Positions 1 through 9,857 of a stretch of DNA of 64,000 nt are shown here, in pieces. Origin of the DNA: Trichomonas vaginalis G3 (taxonomy: Eukaryota; Parabasalia; Trichomonadida; Trichomonadidae); the NCBI RefSeq assembly GCF_026262505.1, contig NC_067208.1, positions 4,411,962-4,475,961 on the forward strand. The letters are read 5' to 3'. Each line of letters opens with the position of its first letter. The stretch's first letter is position 1. A model generated the notes under the pieces. The model was not told the DNA's origin and made no database searches. It saw only the letters and a list, made by a program, of their open reading frames with translations. The translations under genes and the position numbers were made by a program.

Positions 1-363
1 TATCTCATGATCTTACTTAGTACTTTTAAAGTTAATTTCAGAAAAAATTTGACACAATGGTATCCGGCACATACAAGTGGTGTACAACCAAATCTTCGAC
101 TCGATGAACTTGTCATCGAGTTATATTCCAGTGTTGTTCCTTCATTCCTGATTAAGTTGCAAATTAAAGGTCTGGATTCAGAGAGAAGTGTTAAAGTTAT
201 CAAAAAAGTCACAAGAGATTTCGAAGAAATGACACAATTTAAAAAAGTCGAATGCATCAGTATGCTTGAAGCTGTTCAGAAAGGTCTGAAAAATGATACA
301 CTTGATCCCAACATTGTTTACTCAACATTAAAAATATTATTGCAAAGAAAACATTTGATTTAA
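1..363 (+). CDS. 3' end of an unrecognised protein-coding gene
   Basis: The reading frame is open from the first base and ends at a TAA at 361-363, so only the last 120 or so codons are present. The start lies outside the window; the Met at 7 is probably internal. The protein is soluble, with alternating Lys/Glu-rich stretches likely to be helical. I recognise no family. The stop is followed directly by TAAACAT, which fits the short TAAA polyadenylation signal near stop codons reported in trichomonads. The frame is clearly coding against the AT-rich DNA after it. Confidence 0.6.
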   Translation, partial: YLMILLSTFKVNFRKNLTQWYPAHTSGVQPNLRLDELVIELYSSVVPSFLIKLQIKGLDSERSVKVIKKVTRDFEEMTQFKKVECISMLEAVQKGLKNDTLDPNIVYSTLKILLQRKHLI

Positions 364-940
364 TAAACATTTAATTTATTATAATTAATTTTTTATTACA
401 GTATAGTAAAAAATGCTATAAATAAATTATTATATTTTATTAAAATGTGACTTTTAATAGTAAGTGAATAAAATAAATCAGGAATTGGGAAAGAAATAAG
501 GTTAATTAAAAATAATGAAAATTACAAGTTTAAGGTTAATGAAAAAGTGACAATGGGCGAGTTTGTCCCCCACTCTTTTTTTTTTGCACGTTCAAAATTT
601 CCCATAGAAATGTATGGATTCCTGTGCATACTAATATGAAGTCTGCTCTGAAGGCACTTACATTATCTTTATTGTATAGCCTTGATTTCTTACATTTTCT
701 CAGAATAGTATTTTGAATTTCATTTAAATAATGAGATTTGGATATCCAAATGATGAATAGAATATATCAGTCTCATGTGGATCTATCATGAAACTAATGC
801 AACGAAAAATATATTGATTATCGATTGGATGAAAAATATATAGGGACTGATATATATTCCAAAAGAAAGTGATCAGACTTGACTTGAAACTAAGCGGCAT
901 TGTATTGTGTATATTAGATCTAGTTTTGATTATCAGCTTA
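364..940. other. AT-rich intergenic region, no gene seen
   Basis: No convincing reading frame. It holds one AAAAGTGAC 9-mer at 543-551 (see findings) and otherwise low-complexity AT-rich sequence. Confidence 0.6.
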
Positions 941-971
941 TATCGGCGCGCGGCTTCGCCGCGCGCCGATA
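941..971. repeat. Perfect GC-rich hairpin
   Basis: A 14-bp arm beginning TATCGGCGCG is followed by a TTC loop and its exact complement ending in CGCCGATA. The arms are almost pure G and C inside DNA that is more than two thirds A and T. No gene or terminator context explains it. It resembles the other GC-rich hairpins at 12717-12837, 51897-51927 and 61918-61941. Confidence 0.85.
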
Positions 972-978
972 GATGCGC

Positions 979-1981
979 TATATAAGGTAGTCACAAAATC
1001 TAAGTAGTGAGGCTCTCAAAAATTGAACCGTACTCCATACAAAATTTGTGCACCCTCACTACTTAGATTTTGTGGCCTTCAATTGAGAGGTTAGTTTTGA
1101 TAGAGCACGTTATAAAATTAAAAGGGAAAAATAAATAAAAATTTAAACATTTAATTATATATAATGTAAGGAGTGTAATTCCAAATTTTCTAAAAACTAT
1201 TCAAATTTGAGCATTTTTTTGGAAATAGTAAATATAATATGTACATCTAATAACAACATGATTCATCACCTTTTCAAGCTCTGCAGTCAATTTTTTGAAA
1301 TTTGATTGAAATAAATGTAGCGAAAATTACATTTCATTAGGGAATATATGAGTTTCTCTGGAAACAGGCTGATAAATTTTAAATTTTGTCCAATCAACAT
1401 GAATGCTTTGAGAAATTTGGATTGATTTTCTGGTAGAATCTGGAACAATTCAACCATGTATAAATGGATCATGTAATCATCATGAAATGTTAGTGTTAGA
1501 GTTCAAAAGAAACAGAATGAGTGGAAATCAAACACGATCTGAATAATTTTAAACGTATACAATCTTTAAGTTTGTATTTTGAATTCTACATATATGATTG
1601 TGTAATTCGTTCTTTCAAATTTTCGGATTCAGGCATGTTTTGATAAAATTCATTCCCAAAAACGTCAATTAACAATTAAATTTAGTGTATTTTAAATATA
1701 TATACGTATTATATTTTATAAATTATATTAAATTCGCAAAATTTTAAGTTTTAAACAAAAATAAAAAATCTTCAAAATATGAAATTATGCATAGGATATT
1801 AAAATTTACATGTTAGCAATTTTTTGAATTGCTTTCAATTTTCATATTGAAATTTTTAAGATTTTTTCTGAAATAATAAGCAAGAATATCAACCTAAATA
1901 ATATTAAATTCCATGCGTTAATTTCCCCTCAAAAGTCATTGACCGCCTCTCAATCTAGATTTTGTGAGTACTTTATATATA
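979..1981. mobile_element. Possible inverted-repeat (MITE-like) element
   Basis: The left end (979-1003) and the complement of the right end (1955-1981) share the pattern TATATAA, a short variable spacer, then TCACAAAATCTA. Inside the left end a further perfect 21-bp inverted repeat lies at 992-1012 and 1054-1074, with a 41-bp loop. The span of about 1.0 kb matches the other short elements nearby. No clear target duplication is visible because the flanks are TA-rich, so boundaries are approximate. No reading frame inside looks real. Confidence 0.35.
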
Positions 1982-1990
1982 AGACTAAAA

Positions 1991-2402
1991 ATATTTTTTT
2001 CGTCGTCTTTAATTAAATCAAATTAGCTATCTAAATTTCATATTTTCGTGACTTACTTTTGACCATTTTCGGTTGCAATTTTTAATCGTTTTTAAACTAA
2101 TAGCATTTATCAATTTATGTTATATTAAATTGCGGATTGATCCATTTAAATCGCCGAAAATTCAATGATCAAATAATTTCAAAAATAAATCATGCTCAAA
2201 ATTCGATTTTAATCAGTTAAATTTATTCCTTATTACCAATATATATATAATAATCTCATAAATCACATCGAAATGCTGGACTGCTTGTTAGATATCATGA
2301 AGCTTTTTTAAATAAGTTAGAGATTTATAATGGATTACATCCATAATGTGCAAATATCATATTAAAAAGAGGATACAAAGTGAGAGACAAAGATGACTTT
2401 AC
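1991..2402. other. AT-rich intergenic region upstream of uL23
   Basis: Nothing recognised except AT-rich sequence leading into the uL23 promoter region. Confidence 0.5.
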
Positions 2403-2427
2403 AAAACCGCCCATGAATTGCGGTTTT
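2403..2427. promoter_or_regulatory. Inverted repeat upstream of the uL23 gene
   Basis: AAAACCGC at 2403-2410 and GCGGTTTT at 2420-2427 form an 8-bp inverted repeat with a 9-bp spacer, about 20 bp before the chosen start codon. It is followed by a pyrimidine run, CCCTTTTCCC, at 2434-2443. The position suggests a promoter element or protein-binding palindrome. The function is inferred from position only. Confidence 0.4.
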
Positions 2428-2448
2428 GGTCAACCCTTTTCCCACATA

Positions 2449-2871
2449 ATGTCCGACAAAGCTCAAGCTGCTGCAAAGACACTCGCTCAGGGCCAGAAGA
2501 AGGAAGTTACAAAGACACGCAACTTCACAAAGTTCGGCAAGAATGCTGCTCAGGTTGTTCCAAGACGCCCAGCATTCGAGCACAAGGCTGTCAAGCCAGT
2601 TTCTCTTAAGCGCAATGATTACAAGATCATCCGCGGCCCAGTTACATCTGATAAGTCTACAGTTAAGATTGAAAACGAGAACACAATGACATTCTGGGTT
2701 GATATCAAGGCTACAAAGACAGAAATCGCCGCTGCCTTCAACCGCCTTTACAAGGTTAAGCCAGTTAAGGTTTGCACAGTTATCACCTCCAAGTTCGTCA
2801 AGAAGGCTTACATCCGCCTTCCAGCTAACGTTGAGGCTATGAACATTGCTACTGAAATTGGCTTCGCTTAA
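2449..2871 (+). CDS. RPL23A: Large-subunit ribosomal protein uL23 (L23a)
   Basis: Encodes a 140-aa uL23-family protein, a component of the 60S subunit near the polypeptide exit tunnel. The family signature is the C-terminal globular domain: a YKIIRGPVTSDKST stretch, then a beta-alpha region with FWVDIKATKTEI, KVKPVKVCTV, and the terminal EIGFA typical of L23a. The N-terminal third is Lys- and Ala-rich, as in eukaryotic L23a. I chose the ATG at 2449 (protein starting MSDKAQ). The frame extends upstream only through a GTG codon, which is unlikely as a eukaryotic start, and a pyrimidine-rich promoter-like tract lies just before this ATG. Codons are biased towards C-ending forms such as AAG, TTC and CGC, as expected for a highly expressed gene. 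Confidence 0.92.
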   Translation: MSDKAQAAAKTLAQGQKKEVTKTRNFTKFGKNAAQVVPRRPAFEHKAVKPVSLKRNDYKIIRGPVTSDKSTVKIENENTMTFWVDIKATKTEIAAAFNRLYKVKPVKVCTVITSKFVKKAYIRLPANVEAMNIATEIGFA

Positions 2872-3504
2872 GCGAATAAACTTTGATAAAATACTACAAA
2901 CACCGCAAAATCATGAAAAAATACATGCAAAATCTTTTAATATAATTATCACCCAAAAATATATCTAAATTCAGCAAAAACAAGCAAAATGTTTAAGTTT
3001 GTCTACTTCATGACAAATTTTCTAAGTAATATTTTAAGATTTTATTTTGCTGATTTCTCTATTTTCTGAATTAATATACTTACATGAGCTGGTTTGTGAA
3101 TGTCTAAGCTTTCACTCAAATTAAATTTGATTTTCAATTCGCTATTTCTTTATTATTACAGCAAGCCAAATATTTCCTTTATGACTTGCAATATGAAGAA
3201 CATATTCAGTAAAGGCAGTTATCTTTTTCTAATGTTCTTCTTCACTTGAAAAATTATCAAGAAATTGGTTAAAATTGTCAAAATTACTGGATTGCCTAAG
3301 CTCTGCAATCTTGGTTAAAAATATTCTCGAAAAGTTGACTTTCATTAATTTGATTCTACTTATATTTTGATATACCGGTGTTAATTTTTGGAGTTAGAGA
3401 CTTTTATGAGAAGAGTTAATATCAGCTTATATGCTTTGTGCATGCCCAACCAATAAAATTCCCGAGACGACTGCTCGTATCTTACGGGTCAATTTATTAC
3501 AATG
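2872..3504. other. Intergenic region after uL23
   Basis: No gene seen. AT-rich sequence up to the target duplication of the MITE that follows. Confidence 0.5.
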
Positions 3505-3511
3505 CTCAGAC

Positions 3512-4565
3512 TAAGGGTTTCGTTTTGCGAAAAAAACGTACAATACGCAATTTCGCTAAAAAAACATTTAGCTAGCAATTTCGACCTTTGACTCCACTCA
3601 AGACGTCACTTTTTTAATTTTGCGGTATCATATTTTTGGAAAATCTTTATGAATATTATATAAAAAATCTCTTTAATATCTATATTTCATATTTTTATCG
3701 ATTGTTAAAGTTTTTGCGAAAAGTATTCAATTATTTTTGCTATTTGGTCGGGTAAATGTCAGATTTGCGACATTTTCTGATATGATATTCAGGTTCTACG
3801 TTGATAATAATGCTTATAGAACCCTTTTGCTATTGTGTCAAAATTGCGAAACCGATAGCAAAAATATCTCGCAATATCAAAATTGAGATATTGAGTGAAT
3901 TATGCATTATAGAGATTAAAAATCTGATTTGTGAAAACATCTCATCAGTTTCTAGCTAATTCAAAAATCTTTACTATCTTATTCGATTAAAATGAAAAGG
4001 GAATAGTTTCATTATGCTTTAAATGACAGCCTTATAATATAATCATAGTTTTCGCTCAATATGCAGCATTTTTTTTTCGAAATCTATGGTCAATGTCCTA
4101 AATACTGATTGCTTTGCATTCATATCTCTTACATTTTCTATACCCACATCACTATTCATTGCTATTCCTATCTTTTTCATTTTTGTTTGTTTCTCATAAT
4201 TTCTCAAAAAACACGATAACTTGATATTTGTAAATATCATACTTTATAACGTAAATAAGAACTTGACCTATTAAGAAAAGCAGTAATGAAAAGAAAATCT
4301 GAAATTCATAAAAATTACAAGTTTCTGATGACAATTAGCTTAATTAAACCAGGTACAAGATTATATAATTGTATTTTCTATCCAATTATCCATATAATAT
4401 CTTATCCAGAAAAAATAACTTGATCAATACCAAATGATTTTTTAACTAGTAAATAAAGTATTTTCTTTACACACACATTGTATATCATAGTTTTTTTTGG
4501 TTTCGCAAAACATCCAAAAACAAATATGCTATAAAAGTGACAATTTTAGCAAAACGAAACCCTTA
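3512..4565. mobile_element. 1054-bp MITE-like DNA transposon, copy 1
   Basis: The left end TAAGGGTTTCGTTTTGC and the right end GCAAAACGAAACCCTTA are perfect 17-bp terminal inverted repeats. A direct repeat CTCAGAC at 3505-3511 and 4566-4572 flanks it as a 7-bp target duplication. The second copy at 46676-47729 has the same length and differs at only a handful of positions. There is no transposase; the longest frame, 65 codons, is conserved merely because the copies are young. Subterminal GTCACTTTT (3606-3614) and AAAAGTGAC (4533-4541) point inward from both ends. The superfamily is unsettled: a 7-bp duplication is compatible with P-like or hAT-like elements. Confidence 0.93.
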
Positions 4566-5268
4566 CTCAGACGAAATATATTAGTATAGTGTTTAGTGAT
4601 TTATACATTCAAAGAAAATTAAAAAAAGTACTAAATTTTAATATCATGTTTAAGGGTGCACACGAGAGGATCATGTAAACTTCAGAATTTAGAACCTTAT
4701 TTTTAGGCATTATCTTGGCTACCTATTTAGGCTCGAAAAGCAAAAAATATCAAAAAATACAACTTGACTCCATTCTGACCCTTTCATGGAGGTAGTTTTT
4801 ATCCGCTAGTATTTTCCCTTTGAATCTCTTTACAATTCGAAATCAAATTCAAAACTCAGTAGAAGAAAGGAAGAATCGACTTACTACGGTTGTAATACGA
4901 ATAAATACATATATTTAATTATTTTTATTTACATAATAATTGTTTGAAGCTCATATTCCAACAAATTTTTAAATAAAAACATTAAAATGTTGAAAATGTT
5001 CATATATTTTAATAGGGTTTTGGCACTTTATTGAGGAATTACTACATACATAGTCGAACTGAACTTGATATTTTGAAATTTAAATTATTTATCAAAATTA
5101 AAATTTAACTTGAAATTTATAATTATTTAGTCATATTTTGCATAATTCTAAGTAGATTTTGTAAAAAATCAAGAAAGAAAAATTTTAACGTGCTTTATTT
5201 TTTCTTTTTTATAATAATACATTATTATATAATTAACATATTCATAATGTTTCACCCTTTCAAAAATA

Positions 5269-5305
5269 TAATCCTCCTCCTCTCAAATAAACGTACATAC
5301 GGGTG
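5269..5305 (+). repeat. 37-bp direct repeat, first copy
   Basis: Exact match to 5651-5687, beginning TAATCCTCCTCC and ending ACATACGGGTG. The second copy forms the right terminus of the TTAA-flanked element, so this one may be an internal or nested terminus. Confidence 0.85.
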
Positions 5306-5650
5306 GCCTCTTTTTTCAAAAAATTAAAATTTGAAATTTTGGGCTCAAATATTAGAGATTTTTTCAACCTTCAACGATATATGTTGTCTATATCAGACCT
5401 CCTTTCTTTTTGATACTTAACATTGTTCCTAAATCTTAGCCGTTAAGGCTGTTCTGAAAATATTTTTTTTTCGAAAAAATTCGAAAAAAATTCTTAAAAT
5501 TCAAAAATCCCTTAATTCCTGAGGATTTTGGAAAAAAGTTTTTACATGAACATGTGTATATTATATGAAGTATATTGATAAGGTAAAAATCAAATTTTAT
5601 TGCATATTCATCGAGAAAATAAACTAACGAATCCCTCAAAATTGAGAGGG

Positions 5651-5687
5651 TAATCCTCCTCCTCTCAAATAAACGTACATACGGGTG
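5651..5687 (+). repeat. 37-bp direct repeat, second copy at element terminus
   Basis: Second exact copy of the repeat at 5269-5305. It is preceded by a CCCTCAA/TTGAGAGGG palindrome, a motif also seen near 1011-1090 and 13855-13871. Confidence 0.85.
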
Positions 5688-5743
5688 CACCCTTAAAAAC
5701 ACTAAATATACAAACAAAAAACAAACATATAACAATATAAGAT

Positions 5744-6916
5744 TCAAAGATCTAACTGAATCTTTTTTGGTGGGGCTTTCCTACCAATAGATAAAATCAC
5801 AGAAGCATTAACTTGTTGTCTTGAAGTTAATCTTCTGAGATTCACGGGATGTTTCTTCAATACTAAGTTTGGAATCTGTATTTTAACTGGAACGCATTCA
5901 TTAACTGATTTTCTTCTATCTTTCTTTGTTCCAAAGGATTCTAAATGTTCTATTAAGTAATTTCTTCTAACAAGATTATACTCTAATGATGAACATTTCT
6001 TGATACCTTTTTGTTTAATTTCTTCTACGATCTTGGAATAATCAACTCCTAAGACGCCGAGGCTCTCGGCAATCTTTTCTTTATCGTATTTGAATGCGTC
6101 AAGTTTCTCTTCGACAAATCTAATTTGGTTCTTTACCCATGGATGTTCTTCTATTTCTGACAATTTAATTCTCTTTGTCTGGTCTTTGGTAAGAAGTTTT
6201 TGAATAAGATCGATGAGTTGTGAACTCATACCACTTGGAAATTCTACTTCTTTGAAGATTATCTTTTGAGCAAGCCTTGCCATATTTGGATCATCAAATG
6301 GCAGATTTCCAGTGACTATTTCGTATAAGACTATTCCAGCGCTCCATATGTCGCTGCTGTAATCATACTTTTCTCCTAAAATCATCTCTGGAGAAGCGTA
6401 TGAAGGTGTACCGCATTGTGTTTTCAAGATTTCGTCTGTTGCCTTTGTATTACTTAGGCCAAAATCGATTACACGGATGTTACCGTTCTTATCGAATAGG
6501 ATGTTATCGCTCTTTAAATCTCTATGCACGACATTACATTTTTGGTGAAGAAATTTAAGAACTAAAACAATTTGAGCAAAAATGATAGCTGCATTTTCTT
6601 CTGTAAATGGTCCCATTTCATTCAATGTGTTACGAAGGGTACCATTACTGATGTACTCCATAACAATGAAAATAAAATCATTGTTTTCAAGAACTTCATA
6701 GAAATCAGCTATGAAGGGATGTGGGATATGTTTCATTATATCAATTTCTCTTCTAACTAAAGCCAAGTGGGAATCATTATCGTCAACAATTTTAGGAATC
6801 TTTTTTATTGCAACTGGAAGTCCAGAAGCTTTATGTATGGCATAATAAACTTCTGCAAATCCTCCGTCTCCTATCTTGTGCTGAACTTCATATTTAGATA
6901 GTATAGGAAAATTCAT
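5744..6916 (-). CDS. CAMK/SNF1-like serine/threonine protein kinase
   Basis: A 390-aa protein kinase with the catalytic domain at about residues 9-262. Visible motifs are the Gly loop GDGGFAEV (16-23), the ATP-binding Lys38 in VAIKK, the helix-C Glu57, the catalytic loop HRDLKSDN (131-138), DFG at 151-153, the activation-segment GTPSYASPE, and DIWSAGIVLYEIVTGNLPF. Ser-Asp replaces the usual Pro-Glu in the catalytic loop. After the kinase domain, residues about 275-325 look like the UBA-like helical segment of AMPK-related kinases, followed by a basic tail. It is cytosolic by sequence, with no membrane segment. Substrates are unknown; trichomonads have large expansions of this group. Its 3' end abuts the TTAA-flanked element. 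Confidence 0.9.
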   Translation of the reverse strand: MNFPILSKYEVQHKIGDGGFAEVYYAIHKASGLPVAIKKIPKIVDDNDSHLALVRREIDIMKHIPHPFIADFYEVLENNDFIFIVMEYISNGTLRNTLNEMGPFTEENAAIIFAQIVLVLKFLHQKCNVVHRDLKSDNILFDKNGNIRVIDFGLSNTKATDEILKTQCGTPSYASPEMILGEKYDYSSDIWSAGIVLYEIVTGNLPFDDPNMARLAQKIIFKEVEFPSGMSSQLIDLIQKLLTKDQTKRIKLSEIEEHPWVKNQIRFVEEKLDAFKYDKEKIAESLGVLGVDYSKIVEEIKQKGIKKCSSLEYNLVRRNYLIEHLESFGTKKDRRKSVNECVPVKIQIPNLVLKKHPVNLRRLTSRQQVNASVILSIGRKAPPKKIQLDL

Positions 6917-8474
6917 AAAAGCTATTATAAGAATGAGTTATCTATTAAAATAAGAAAAATTTCAATGAGAAAATTTTTTGTGTTAAACGTGAATTTTAAG
7001 TTTATGGAAAATAGTTTGGAATCGTGTAAAGAGGAATATTATCAAAAATATTTTGAAGATGTAAAATGAAATTTGGATGATTTTGAATAGCTTTTTAAAA
7101 GTAAATCAATTTGGTCATTTCATTTTATTGTTAAAAAGGATTGTATATAATAAACCAAACAATATTTATAAAATCTTCGCCAATCAATTGCGTTTCTTTT
7201 TGAAAATAAAACGGATGAAGAAAATATTCTTATCGATGATAAGAAGAAAGTAAAGATTATGGGTTAACGATTAGGTGGGATTGAATGGTACTCAAAAGTT
7301 TATTTTTATTATTTTTAAATGTGTTGCTTATCAAGTTCAAATAATAATTTAATAAACGAAAAATTGAGATTTCTTCTATGACATTTCTTGAAATAAAATT
7401 TGTTTATTAGCTGATGCCATTAGATTTATACTAATTTCAGTTTTTGGTTTGAATTTGAATCAACGTGCTTCTCAACGAATCTCATGGTTTTAATTTATTC
7501 ATATAAAGAAAAATAGAGATAATTTATTTTTGAATTTTATGTCGGGCCATTTAATTTGAATATTCCCCACAAATATTGAATTCCTCTAAAAATTCACAAA
7601 GAAACATTCAAAAGAAGAATTTACTTAATAGATTTATATTTAATCAAGATTCCTAAAATCATGATTTCTATGAACAATAAGTTCGTTTTCTTGGCCAACG
7701 TTGTCAAATAATGTTTTTCCATTTGGAATATCATTAATATCAGCCATCTTATTTTTGCAGTGAATCCTTTATGTAATTTTTGTTCGATAGCGATGTGTAA
7801 AATTGATCAATTGCCTAATTTGACAATCCTTAATTCAATTTGATAAAAACATTCCTTTGGTCATCAACTCAACTTATATTTAACTCAGCCAAAATTTCAA
7901 ATTAACGAATTAATTTACAAAAATGAAATACTCGAATTATGAATTCGGCATTCATATAAATAGTTAGTTTTCAGATAGATCTTCTTATTATGATAAATTA
8001 TGAATATTAGATTTGTTTACAGAGTACAATAACCTTCAATTCAATTTGTTTTATAATTTTGATAGTATAAAAAATGGCATAAAAACATAGTGAGCCATTA
8101 AGGGAAATATAATATTAAAATCAATATATCCAAATCATGTATAGTTTATTAAAAACAAGGTAGAAAATAGCAAAATTAAATTATCGGAAAAAAATAAATT
8201 TGTCTGATAAGAGAGTATTCGTGTGAATATATCATAACTCTTCTTTGCCACCAAGGACATAATAGATATTAAAGTAAAACCATACCCATCAAAAAAACAA
8301 TGAAATTATATTCAGAATTAAACGTCCGATGATGGTGTATAGTAAATAATTTTGTTATGTGTTCTTACCATCATTGTTCTCATGATATATTCCGGTCAGA
8401 AAAAAATAAAATTAATAATTTTGTCAAAATAACAATTTTTTGTAAGAGAATCATATTATAAGTCATTAGAAACT
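6917..8474. other. 1.56-kb AT-rich intergenic region
   Basis: No supported gene, tRNA or repeat was found on either strand. All open stretches are short and of low complexity. Confidence 0.55.
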
Positions 8475-9857
8475 TCATTGTATACCTAAATTATGATATA
8501 ATAACTGCAAATAATTATTTTCTGAGAAATCTATCAGTTTTTCGATATATTCCTGCAATGACTTTATCGAACAGTCATTATTTATTGGTTTCTTGAGTTC
8601 TTTATATCCGCATCCAACTAATTTCGAAATTTGTTTTCCAATTTTGAGACAATCGGCGCCATTTATCTTTCTTTCTATCATTTTGGCATCCTTACTCAAG
8701 AATATACTATATATTGCTGTTGTCAAGTGCGAGAACACGTAATATTTTGAAGAATGAATTGTATCCGCAATTTTATAGATTGGATCACTTTGGTTGAGTA
8801 CAACAACTTCGTATTGAGGTGTATTCATTACCTGTGGATAATCTCTCGCGAAATATTCATCAACAACAATTTTCTTTTTTCTCATCTTTGATTTGGCCAA
8901 TAAGTCTCTAAAACTATGTATAACATTAGAAGGATATGACAAAGTCAAATTGTAAATGAATTCAAAGTAATCGCTCTTTTCAATGTTTGGTATTTTTGCA
9001 AAAACTCCAAAACCGAAACATCGATGATGCGTGTCTTCTTTAAATTGTTCGCTCAATCTAAAATATGTCTCATGCTCTTCTTTCAGGATTCCAAACCTCT
9101 TTAATTTGATTCCATTATTTATTAGAATATTATTCTTAAATAACGGTATTAATGTACTCACTATGACCATCCATGGCTTTCTGGATGCCGCATATGCGAA
9201 AACTGTTGTCCATTTATCAGTTGGCCACTTTATAAAAGTTTTCGGGTTGCGAACATCGAAAGTAATGTTCTGTATTGGTGACAAACTAACTGTTTTTGTA
9301 GAAATATCTTGTTTCGAAAGAAATATTATTTCGTTTTCGTTTTCAACACAAAAATCTGTTGAAACAAACATACTTGGATCATTTACGCGAACATTACTTG
9401 ATCCATCATTCGAGAGATCGACATCTTTGATAAGAGCTTTGTCTGTTTTGATGAGTTGATTGCTGCAACTGATATTGATTTCAACTTCTTCAGGAAATTG
9501 ATGGTATAGACAGAATGTTGTTTCTGGATATGAACCTGATATAGATTCAGGTGTATTATATGGATATTTTACAGTCTGCCATGAATTTCCAATCGAAATC
9601 GAAAATAATTTGTAAAATGCAAGGCGTGGCTTCTTTAATTGTGGTAACGTCTTGGCAACAAAACAAAATTTGTTGTGAAACTGCTTGATTGTTACATCAG
9701 TATTTGGACAAATTTCTTTTATACGAGGAACTTCTATACTTATAAACCTGTACCTCTTATACCTATATGCAGCAACTAAAATTACGCAGCATACAATGAA
9801 AAATATGAGATTTCTGTTTTTGTCATGCGGATGTGGCCTCAAAGTTTTCTTCCTCAT
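8475..9857 (-). CDS. Type II membrane protein, possible GT61-like glycosyltransferase
   Basis: A 460-aa protein with a short basic cytoplasmic tail (RKKTLRPHPHDKNR) and one membrane anchor at about residues 17-35, the layout of a Golgi type II enzyme. The lumenal part has several Asn-X-Ser/Thr sites. The C-terminal third contains a segment around IADTIHSSKYYVFSHLTT followed by a strand ending in AKMIE. This resembles the region of DUF563/GT61 glycosyltransferases where an acceptor-loop motif (usually GPHGAGLTN) precedes a strand ending in E. The match is weak by eye, so the enzyme activity is inferred; the membrane topology is clear. It lies on the same strand as the Sec24 gene upstream, with a 455-bp gap. 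Confidence 0.6.
   Translation of the reverse strand: MRKKTLRPHPHDKNRNLIFFIVCCVILVAAYRYKRYRFISIEVPRIKEICPNTDVTIKQFHNKFCFVAKTLPQLKKPRLAFYKLFSISIGNSWQTVKYPYNTPESISGSYPETTFCLYHQFPEEVEINISCSNQLIKTDKALIKDVDLSNDGSSNVRVNDPSMFVSTDFCVENENEIIFLSKQDISTKTVSLSPIQNITFDVRNPKTFIKWPTDKWTTVFAYAASRKPWMVIVSTLIPLFKNNILINNGIKLKRFGILKEEHETYFRLSEQFKEDTHHRCFGFGVFAKIPNIEKSDYFEFIYNLTLSYPSNVIHSFRDLLAKSKMRKKKIVVDEYFARDYPQVMNTPQYEVVVLNQSDPIYKIADTIHSSKYYVFSHLTTAIYSIFLSKDAKMIERKINGADCLKIGKQISKLVGCGYKELKKPINNDCSIKSLQEYIEKLIDFSENNYLQLLYHNLGIQ

Larger units (their letters stand above)
4654..5692. mobile_element. TTAA-flanked nonautonomous element with GGGTGCAC ends
   Basis: TTAA at 4650-4653 is followed by GGGTGCAC, and GTGCACCC at 5685-5692 is followed by TTAA at 5693-5696. 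This gives 8-bp inverted ends and a TTAA target duplication, as in Kolobok or piggyBac-type transposons. The subterminal right sequence (5651-5687) recurs exactly at 5269-5305, suggesting that a second terminus was captured inside. No transposase is present. It lies 88 bp from the 1054-bp MITE and ends 51 bp beyond the stop codon of the kinase gene at 5744. Confidence 0.65.

Noticed and set aside
4043-4240. A 65-codon minus-strand frame conserved between the two MITE copies (also 47206-47403)
   Set aside because: The whole element is about 99 percent identical between copies, so conservation of this frame carries no information. Its composition is not protein-like and it is far too short for a transposase.
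3505-4572. Mutator-type 9-bp or mariner-type TA duplication for the MITE
   Set aside because: In copy 2 a 9-bp match is possible, but copy 1 matches over 7 bp only, so the shared duplication length is 7 bp.
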